In this document: one piece after another, positions 58,156 through 64,000 of the stretch
How the letters are laid out: every line of letters starts with the position of its first letter
Position numbering within the stretch: the first letter of the stretch is position 1
Source: Shewanella gelidii
Lineage (GTDB): Bacteria > Pseudomonadota > Gammaproteobacteria > Enterobacterales > Shewanellaceae
DNA length: 64,000 nucleotides
Reading direction: 5' to 3'
Assembly: GCF_014647855.1 (NCBI RefSeq)
Contig: NZ_BMPZ01000001.1
Span: 558,001 to 622,000 of the forward strand
Position numbers and translations under genes: made by a program
The notes under the pieces: model-generated
Database searches by the model: none
What the model was told of the DNA's origin: nothing
Seen by the model: only the letters and a program-made list of their open reading frames with translations

Positions 58156-59055
58156 ATGACATTCTTTCAGGACTTGGGTATTACCTCAGAACTTATGTTC
58201 ATCCTCGTTATCGACTTAACGATAGCAATCGTGTTGCTAACCTTAATGCGTTATTTGCAAGGTTGGAGTGTAAACGTAAATAGCCGCGATGAACTCGCAG
58301 TGAAAGACAATTTTGCATTTGGCATTAGCACGGCTGGTGCAGTAATGGCACTTGGCATCGTGCTTACCGGAGCGATTACCGGCGAAGCTGCAAGCTCTTA
58401 TGCAGTAGAAGCGATTGGCATGACAGCCTATGGGTTATTTGGGTTGATTTTGATAAAAATCGGTCGTTGGTTCCACGATAAAATGGCGCTGAATGAAGTT
58501 TGTAAAAATGACTTAATCATCAAAGGCAATGTTTCGATTGCAATTGTCGATGCAAGTGCCGCGATTGCGACGGCGATAATTATTCGAGCAGTCTTACTCT
58601 GGGCAGAGGATTTGACCGTCAACACCTTTGTGGCCATATTTAGCGCATTCGCCATCTCTCAAGTGATGCTGGTACTCCTTACTCGCTTACGGGAAAAAAG
58701 ATATGCGGGCCGCAATCAGGGCGCATCGATGCAACAAGCACTTGCAGCAGGACAAACAGCACTCGCAATTCGTCACGCAGGCTATATGCTGGCAATGGCA
58801 CTCAGCTTTAATGCGGCCAGCCATTTCATTATCTATAACCCTGAGGCTTACATTGGCAACTTAATTGGTTGGTCGATGTTCTCTATCATCATGCTGGCCA
58901 CCTTATCTTTGTTAATTACGCTGGTGAAAAAACTGGTTTTGGCGACGATCAACTTGGCTGAAGAAGTAGAAAAGCAACAAAATATTGGTATTGCGGCAGT
59001 GGAGATGGCACTGAGTGTGGCTGTTGCTCTACTACTCACGGCCTTGATGGCTTAA
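58156..59055 (+). CDS. DUF350 membrane protein with two tandem repeats (YjfL-like)
   Basis: 299 residues, about eight membrane segments arranged as two DUF350 units. The first has KDNFAFGISTAGAVMALGIVLTG and the second AIRHAGYMLAMALSFNAAS; each unit ends in a similar helix pair (SIAIVDASAAIATAII and IGIAAVEMALSVAVALL). E. coli YjfL is a single shorter DUF350 protein in the yjfIJKLMC cluster. Function is unknown; context is PspA-type membrane maintenance. ATG 58156 has AAGGA upstream. Confidence 0.82.
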   Translation: MTFFQDLGITSELMFILVIDLTIAIVLLTLMRYLQGWSVNVNSRDELAVKDNFAFGISTAGAVMALGIVLTGAITGEAASSYAVEAIGMTAYGLFGLILIKIGRWFHDKMALNEVCKNDLIIKGNVSIAIVDASAAIATAIIIRAVLLWAEDLTVNTFVAIFSAFAISQVMLVLLTRLREKRYAGRNQGASMQQALAAGQTALAIRHAGYMLAMALSFNAASHFIIYNPEAYIGNLIGWSMFSIIMLATLSLLITLVKKLVLATINLAEEVEKQQNIGIAAVEMALSVAVALLLTALMA

Positions 59056-59103
59056 TGCGTAAGTGAACACTGTGCCAAAATGCTTAAAGCGAAGCCGTAA
59101 CCC

Positions 59104-60849
59104 ATGAGCGGTTCAACACCGATTCAAGTAGACGAGTTAGTACAAGATCATAACAACCCTAGACAATTGGGATGGTTTGATGATGTGCTACTGCTGGGCA
59201 TTATGGCTGTGCTCGCTGCATGCGGGCTCATTTATGAATATTTACTCTCGCACTATGCGGGACGTATTCTTGGGGCGTTAGAAGCAGCCATCTATACCAT
59301 GATTGGTTTGATGATTGTTTCCATGGGGATCGGTGCTTTTGCTGCACGTAAAATACGTTGTGCTTTCACCGGATTTGCCACGCTAGAGCTCCTCGTCGCA
59401 CTCGGCGGTGCTAGTGCGATTATGATTACCGCTGCCCTCATTGGTTTTGCGCACCAACTGCCACTGTTACTCGCCAATACCCTTGGATTGCCACACGATC
59501 AATTGCCAGATGGTGGTTTTTTAGGGGAAGTTCAAAACACTTTACAATATCTGCCCTATGTTTGGGGGGTGATTCTAGGCCTGATGATCGGGATGGAAAT
59601 CCCGCTAATTGCACGCGTGAGACAATCTTTGTCAGAAGCACACTTACTGCATAATGCCGGCACAATTTATGGTGCAGATTATATTGGTGCGGGGGTTGGC
59701 GCGGCGATCTGGGTCGGCTTTATGCTCGCACTAGATATTCAATTGGCGGCTGCACTTACGGCCAGCTGTAATTTGCTCGCTGGTTTTATTTTTATATGGC
59801 GATTTTGGCATAAAATCCGTTTTTCAAAGCTCATCTTGTTAGGCCATATCTTTGCAAGTTTTGTGCTTATCATGCTCGCTATTTGGGGCCCGAAATGGGA
59901 GCAAGGATTCAATCACTTGCTCTACAAAGATACGGTCATTTACGACCAAGCTACGCGATTCCAGCAGCTCACGTTTACAGAACGATTACGTGGCAGCGGT
60001 TTACCGCCAGTGTACTCGCTCTACATTAATGGCAGACTTCAGTTTTCAAGTAGTGATGAGCATATTTATCATAGCTTTCTAGTGCACCCGACCCTAGCAG
60101 CCAGCGCCCGCCAGCAAAAAATCTTAGTAATTGGCGGTGGTGATGGCCTCGGCCTCAAACAGCTTTATAAATGGAACCCGACCTCTGTCACCTTAATTGA
60201 CTTAGACAAGGACTTAGTCGCGCTATTTCAAGGTCAATCCAGTCACATGCCTCCACGGCTTCAAACCGCATTACGCCAATTAAATCAAGATGCACTGAAT
60301 GACCCACGGCTGCGTTTGATATTTGATGATGCATTTAATGGGGTCGACAAATTAATCGCGCAATCAGAGAAATTTGATGCCATTGTGGTTGACCTACCCG
60401 ATCCGAGTCATCCAGATTTAAACAAACTCTATTCCGATATTTTTTACGCCAAACTTAAAGAACTTTTAAGTGCGGATGGTGCAATTACCGTGCAATCCAC
60501 CTCGCCTTATCACGCCACGAATGCTTTCATTTCCGTGGGGAATACCCTCGAAAGTGCAGGTTTTCAAGTTAGCCAGTATCATCATAATGTGCCAAGTTTT
60601 GGCGAATGGGGATGGAGCCTAGCGACGGTAGCAGGCAAGAATGGAGCACAAAGGTTAAAGCAACTCGACACACTCGATATCGACGAAGCATGGCTTACAC
60701 CAGGGCTTATTCGAGCTGCATTTGAATTCCCAGGGAATTTTTATCAAAACAAAGCAGAGATCAAAAGTAACACCATAGGTTCCTTAAACTTGTATCACTA
60801 CCATTTACAGGCGTGGCAACAAGAGCAAGGGTTATCGTTATTTAATTAG
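59104..60849 (+). CDS. Membrane-anchored polyamine aminopropyltransferase (SpeE-like)
   Basis: 581 residues. The N-terminal half has about seven membrane segments (residues 25-260). The C-terminal half is a spermidine-synthase domain: VIGGGDGLGLKQL binds decarboxylated SAM, DLDKD follows, and VVDLPDPSHPDLNKLYS has the two catalytic aspartates of the DxxDP motif. It probably makes spermidine or a related polyamine at the membrane. It is the last gene of the lipoprotein-DUF350 operon, with the next promoter immediately downstream. Confidence 0.85.
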   Translation: MSGSTPIQVDELVQDHNNPRQLGWFDDVLLLGIMAVLAACGLIYEYLLSHYAGRILGALEAAIYTMIGLMIVSMGIGAFAARKIRCAFTGFATLELLVALGGASAIMITAALIGFAHQLPLLLANTLGLPHDQLPDGGFLGEVQNTLQYLPYVWGVILGLMIGMEIPLIARVRQSLSEAHLLHNAGTIYGADYIGAGVGAAIWVGFMLALDIQLAAALTASCNLLAGFIFIWRFWHKIRFSKLILLGHIFASFVLIMLAIWGPKWEQGFNHLLYKDTVIYDQATRFQQLTFTERLRGSGLPPVYSLYINGRLQFSSSDEHIYHSFLVHPTLAASARQQKILVIGGGDGLGLKQLYKWNPTSVTLIDLDKDLVALFQGQSSHMPPRLQTALRQLNQDALNDPRLRLIFDDAFNGVDKLIAQSEKFDAIVVDLPDPSHPDLNKLYSDIFYAKLKELLSADGAITVQSTSPYHATNAFISVGNTLESAGFQVSQYHHNVPSFGEWGWSLATVAGKNGAQRLKQLDTLDIDEAWLTPGLIRAAFEFPGNFYQNKAEIKSNTIGSLNLYHYHLQAWQQEQGLSLFN

Positions 60850-60884
60850 TACGACAATAAAATAAATTAATTGGAAATTAGCGC

Positions 60885-60935
60885 TTGACATATTATGTCT
60901 CAGTGCTATCTTTGAACACAGACATAATATGTCAA
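60885..60935 (+). promoter_or_regulatory. Promoter flanked by two operator palindromes upstream of yjfI-pspA
   Basis: TTGACATATTATGTCT (60885-60900) and AGACATAATATGTCAA (60920-60935) are perfect reverse complements, and each is itself a near palindrome. TTGACA (60885-60890) and TATCTT (60907-60912), 16 bases apart, are a good -35/-10 pair. The second site sits near the expected start of transcription and just before the AAGGA of yjfI. Confidence 0.8.
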
Positions 60936-60946
60936 TAAGGACAAAT

Positions 60947-61360
60947 ATGAATATCCATACGATTGCGAACCATTTAAATGGACTTGGTGATAACAGCGAA
61001 ACCGGTTTTCAATTTGATTGTTATCCAATTGATGGTGACGTGGAAGTTTTACAGGTCAATATCGTCGGCCGTGAAGAGATTCCAGTGTTTGTTTCCGTCA
61101 CTCAAAATCAAATTTTATGTATTAGTTACCTGTGGGGCGAAGATGAAGTCAATCAAGAGCGCCGTGCAGAAATGTTTGAAACGATGTTGGAGTTAAATAT
61201 TCCAATGCCACTGTCTTCATTCGCCAAAGTCGATGACAAGTACGTGGTATTTGGTGCACTTTCAACTCAATCAAGCATGTTAGATGTCGAGCAGGAACTG
61301 TCTGTATTGTCAGACAACTGTCTCGAAGTCATCGACGAAATGGTCGACTATCTTAAATAA
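60947..61360 (+). CDS. yjfI: DUF2170 family protein (YjfI-like)
   Basis: 137 residues, soluble and acidic. DUF2170 features: an N-terminal helix (MNIHTIANHLNGL), a beta-rich core with DVEVLQVNIVGREEIPVFVSV, and SFAKVDDKYVVFGALS. It is always near a PspA-type gene and is of unknown function. I chose ATG 60947 with AAGGA five bases upstream, instead of the frame's earlier start at 60929, which lies inside the operator region. It is followed by pspA after 11 bases. Confidence 0.85.
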   Translation: MNIHTIANHLNGLGDNSETGFQFDCYPIDGDVEVLQVNIVGREEIPVFVSVTQNQILCISYLWGEDEVNQERRAEMFETMLELNIPMPLSSFAKVDDKYVVFGALSTQSSMLDVEQELSVLSDNCLEVIDEMVDYLK

Positions 61361-61371
61361 GGAGCCACACT

Positions 61372-62061
61372 ATGGGCATTTTAAACAAAATTATGACGGC
61401 TTTCCGTGGCGGCGCAACTGAAGTTGGCCAGACCATCGTCGATGCAAATTCAACACGTATTTTTGAACAAGAAATCCGTGATGCTGAGAAACACTTAACC
61501 AAAGCCAAGCGTGAATTAACCGACGTGATGGCAAAAGAAATGCAAGCCAGTCGCGAAGTTGACCGCATTAAACGTGCTGTCGCGGAACATGAAGGTTACG
61601 CAACGCAAGCACTGGAAAAAGGGAACGAAGCACTTGCACTTGAAGTCGCTGAAAAAATCGCGCAACTGGATAGTGAGCTTGCTGAGCAACAAACTGCAAA
61701 TGATAGCTTTAGTGCCCATGCAACACGTCTTAAAGAACTGGTTCGCAAAACTGAGCGTCAGTTAACCGATTACCAACGCCAACTAAGCATGGTAAAGACG
61801 ACTGAAAGCGTTCAAAAAGCGACAGCAACGATCACGGACTCTTTTGCGAGCAGTAACTCAAAGCTATTGAATGCCAAAGATTCTTTAGAGCGCATTAAAG
61901 CACGTCAGCAACAAGTTGATGACCGGATGAAAGCTTCTGAAGCACTGGCTGATGAAAATAGTGATAGCTCACTACAAGCGAAGCTAGCGGAAGCAGGTAT
62001 TGGTGAACAAAAAGCTGATGCAAGTGCCGTGTTGGAGCGTTTAAAAAACCGCAAAGGTTAA
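61372..62061 (+). CDS. yjfJ: PspA/IM30 family protein (YjfJ-like)
   Basis: 229 residues. An N-terminal amphipathic helix (MGILNKIMTAFRGG) for membrane binding is followed by a long alpha-helical hairpin of coiled coils (about residues 25-190), the ESCRT-III-like fold. PspA proteins polymerise on damaged inner membrane and help keep it sealed. It lacks PspF/PspBC neighbours, as expected for the YjfJ branch. ATG 61372 has GGAG seven bases upstream. A strong terminator follows. Confidence 0.92.
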   Translation: MGILNKIMTAFRGGATEVGQTIVDANSTRIFEQEIRDAEKHLTKAKRELTDVMAKEMQASREVDRIKRAVAEHEGYATQALEKGNEALALEVAEKIAQLDSELAEQQTANDSFSAHATRLKELVRKTERQLTDYQRQLSMVKTTESVQKATATITDSFASSNSKLLNAKDSLERIKARQQQVDDRMKASEALADENSDSSLQAKLAEAGIGEQKADASAVLERLKNRKG

Positions 62062-62116
62062 TTAAAAACAGAGAGAGGTTCGCAGCCTTTCTCAATGGAA
62101 AGCATGATCACCCTTG

Positions 62117-62161
62117 AGCTTTCAAGTGGGGTTTGACCAAGCCCCACTTGGCTCTTTTTTT
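62117..62161 (+). terminator. Intrinsic terminator between pspA and the DUF2491 gene
   Basis: CAAGTGGGG (62123-62131) pairs with CCCCACTTG (62142-62150), extended by GAGC/GCTC with a small bulge, and is followed by seven T. Confidence 0.92.
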
Positions 62162-62219
62162 GGTACTAAATAGGGGATCAATATCTGTCGATATCAATCG
62201 CCACCGCTGGAGAATTAAG

Positions 62220-62876
62220 ATGGGTTTATTTGATGGCATTTTTGGAAAAAAAGAAGCACCTGCACGCCAGTTGGATCATCCCAATAAACTTGTCAAAGGC
62301 GATATGATTTCCATAGATGATAGTTTTGCGCTGCCATCCCAGCTAAGAGGCAAACAGCTTCAAGTTGAAAGTGTAAGCACCTATGAGTACCAGCGTTCTC
62401 AAGAACCAGAGTGGTTGCTCAAAGGTCATGATAATGAAACCATCTTCATGTCAATTGATGAAGATGACGAAACTTACCTCGCTTTCTCAATCAAGCTCAA
62501 TCGCGGCCAAGTTGAACAGCTATTTGCGTTAGAGCAATTTGGTGAGATTTTCGAAGAAAATGCTCAAGTTCAATTAGATCGTCTGCCATTATCTCCAGAG
62601 TTAGACACAGAATTCTCAGCATGGACAACCGACCAATACCATTTGCAAACCAGCGGACAATTCGGCTATTTCCATCGCCAAGATTACCGCGGTCAGCGCC
62701 CACCTCAAGAAGAAGACTCACAACACCGCGGTGAAGCTTTTGAGTCATACCAACTGCTTGATGCAGAAGAAGACTTTGCCATTGATATTGAGGTCTATGA
62801 AAATGGCGAAACTGATGTCATGTTAACCATTTATCGCCCATTATCGGATATTCGGGAATACTGGCCAGTTAAATAA
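62220..62876 (+). CDS. yjfK: DUF2491 family protein (YjfK-like)
   Basis: 218 residues. The start is ATG 62220 (MGLFDGIFGKKEA), with GGAG seven bases upstream; the frame extends 29 codons further, through the terminator, so that is not the start. The family is beta-rich and acidic, with a conserved end IEVYENGETDVMLTIYRPLSDIREYWPV. The first 11 residues look amphipathic, like the PspA N terminus. It lies between pspA and the RHH-like gene; function is unknown. Confidence 0.85.
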   Translation: MGLFDGIFGKKEAPARQLDHPNKLVKGDMISIDDSFALPSQLRGKQLQVESVSTYEYQRSQEPEWLLKGHDNETIFMSIDEDDETYLAFSIKLNRGQVEQLFALEQFGEIFEENAQVQLDRLPLSPELDTEFSAWTTDQYHLQTSGQFGYFHRQDYRGQRPPQEEDSQHRGEAFESYQLLDAEEDFAIDIEVYENGETDVMLTIYRPLSDIREYWPVK

Positions 62877-62931
62877 CAGGTATAATTGACCACAGTAAAC
62901 AGCATATTTCATAGAAAAAACGGGCATAGAA

Positions 62932-63261
62932 ATGAGTAAGAAACAACTCCCTGAACAGTGGGCTCAAGAGCAAAAAGCAGCCAAAGCAACCCAAGTGGCT
63001 TTTGACCTTGATGAACAGTTTCAATATTCAATTCGCAAAGCTGCACTCGATGCTGGAGTCAGTCCATCCGATCAAATAAGAACGATTCTAGGTCTGTCGG
63101 TATCTAAACGACCAAAGCGCCCTCGCCTTACCGTATCGCTTAATGCCGCTGACTATGCGCAACTTGCAGAGAAATACGATTTAGCACCCGACAATCAACT
63201 CGAAATCAAAAAGCGTGTGCTCGATGATCTAGTCAACTTCGTCGATACAGATCAAACTTAA
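62932..63261 (+). CDS. Small protein with two ribbon-helix-helix-like segments
   Basis: 109 residues. Two similar segments each start with a short beta strand followed by two helices: QVAFDLDEQFQYSIRKAA...SPSDQIRTILGL and RLTVSLNAADYAQLAEKY...NQLEIKKRVLDDLVNF. This is the pattern of MetJ/Arc/CopG-type DNA-binding folds, possibly fused as a pseudo-dimer. The middle KRPKRPR is basic. I do not know a characterised homologue. It is 55 bp after the DUF2491 gene and may regulate the cluster. Confidence 0.6.
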   Translation: MSKKQLPEQWAQEQKAAKATQVAFDLDEQFQYSIRKAALDAGVSPSDQIRTILGLSVSKRPKRPRLTVSLNAADYAQLAEKYDLAPDNQLEIKKRVLDDLVNFVDTDQT

Positions 63262-63375
63262 CGTCATTGAAAGGCTATTCAGCTGAGCCATAATCAAATT
63301 CTTCTCTATACAGTCTGCTTATGGTCTTTTAATCTATGAAGACTTCCCGCTTATTTGCATAGGATCTCGCAAATC

Positions 63376-64000
63376 ATGACTGACAAGAGCAAAGCATCTG
63401 TACGGCCGACCGCTCCCACGCCATTTGAACTCGCAATGATGCTGCTTTCCTTCTTTGCTGTCATCATTGTGTTAACCATGACTTTTGCAAAACTGGACGA
63501 AGAAACCTATCGATTATTAGTTTATGTAGACACCAGTATTTGTGTCATATTTCTCATTAATTTTACCTACGGGCTGCTCAAAGCTCGCCAGAAAGCCTAT
63601 TATTTCAAGCACCATTGGATTGATTTAGTTGCAAGTATCCCAGCAATAGAACCACTTCGCTTTGCACGATTATTCCAAATTTTACGAGTCATTCGCTTAA
63701 TCCGCATGACACGCTCATTGCTGTTACCGCTATTAAAACAACGCCGACAGGCCACCCTAGCCAGTTTGATGCTGGCCATGGTAACGATACTTTCTTTTGC
63801 TTCGGTTCTGATCTTGTTAGTCGAAAGCGGCGCTGAAGGCGCAAATATTCAAACAGCTGAAAATGCCATATGGTGGTCTATTGTGACCATTTCTACCGTG
63901 GGATACGGTGACTTTTATCCGGTGACCAGTGCAGGTCATATTATTGGTAGTATCGTAATCGTCTGTGGCGTCAGCTTCTTCGGTGTCATATCGGGTTATA
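63376..64000 (+). CDS. Voltage-gated potassium channel (3' end beyond window)
   Basis: 208 codons are visible and the frame runs off the window. Six-segment topology: S1-S3, then an S4-like arginine-rich helix (RFARLFQILRVIRLIRMTRSL), S5, a pore loop with the selectivity filter STVGYGDFYP, and the start of S6. It is a Kv-type K+ channel in the inner membrane; ligand or RCK domains after the pore cannot be seen. ATG 63376 has GGAT about ten bases upstream. It is 115 bp after the RHH-like gene, probably part of the PspA cluster. Confidence 0.9.
   Translation, partial: MTDKSKASVRPTAPTPFELAMMLLSFFAVIIVLTMTFAKLDEETYRLLVYVDTSICVIFLINFTYGLLKARQKAYYFKHHWIDLVASIPAIEPLRFARLFQILRVIRLIRMTRSLLLPLLKQRRQATLASLMLAMVTILSFASVLILLVESGAEGANIQTAENAIWWSIVTISTVGYGDFYPVTSAGHIIGSIVIVCGVSFFGVISGY

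Noticed and set aside
62133..62219. Longer N terminus for the DUF2491 protein
   Set aside because: The extra codons run through the T-run of the pspA terminator, and a good ribosome site precedes ATG 62220.
1..64000. CRISPR array, insertion sequence, prophage, tRNA or rRNA
   Set aside because: No regularly spaced repeats, transposase motifs, phage genes, tRNA T-loop/acceptor patterns or rRNA sequence were seen on either strand.

Overview
This window looks like a chromosome segment of a marine gammaproteobacterium of the Alteromonadales/Shewanella type. The evidence is a flavodoxin-type hemG, an outer-membrane phospholipase A, the order sfsA-dksA-gluQ-pcnB-folK-panB-panC shared with E. coli, a cobA-cysD-cysN-SLC13-cysC sulfate operon, secreted peptidases of families S9 and S46, and a TIGR03899-type protein. 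I see no insertion sequence, prophage, CRISPR array, rRNA or tRNA. Genes are dense on both strands, and many intergenic gaps hold intrinsic terminators.

Layout. 1-6.3 kb: J-domain protein, DsbA, a lone glycosyltransferase, a b-type cytochrome paired with HemG, an MFS permease and a TIGR03899 protein. 6.3-12.1 kb: sulfate uptake and activation operon on the minus strand (cobA, cysD, cysN, SLC13 permease, cysC). 12.4-18.5 kb: phospholipase A, a degenerate S41-like protein, a dipeptidyl-peptidase-IV-like gene split by one in-frame amber codon, and fbp. 18.6-30.5 kb: a solute-binding protein, an NhaC-type permease that a MetJ-like operator marks as a methionine transporter (MetT), a DUF998-like membrane protein, an RluF-type pseudouridine synthase, an Fe-S metallochaperone, an S46 peptidase, a tyrosine permease, small conserved proteins, a thioesterase, and metY with its own MetJ-like operator. 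30.7-40.3 kb: mrcB, hrpB, a GGDEF/EAL protein, a roughly 1-kb gap without a convincing gene, and pepB. 40.6-46.6 kb: the sfsA-to-panC block, in which pcnB appears to start at an AUU codon. 46.9-57 kb: a DUF4124 protein, a TetR-adaptor-RND efflux operon, an lgt of unusual sequence type, a small unknown protein, and glnE.

57-64 kb is the most interesting part. It is an expanded YjfIJKL-type cluster: lipoprotein, tandem-DUF350 membrane protein, membrane-anchored polyamine aminopropyltransferase, DUF2170 (YjfI), PspA/IM30 (YjfJ), DUF2491 (YjfK), a small protein with two ribbon-helix-helix-like segments, and a voltage-gated K+ channel cut by the window edge. Three copies of a 13-bp palindrome (GACATAwTATGTC) lie on the two promoters of this cluster. 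This suggests one regulator for both operons. The small RHH-like protein is a candidate, by inference only.

How the genes work together: the cys operon supplies reduced sulfur, and MetT and MetY feed methionine under MetJ-type control. PldA, DsbA, Lgt, PBP1b and the RND pump serve the envelope. The PspA cluster probably links envelope stress to polyamine and K+ handling.
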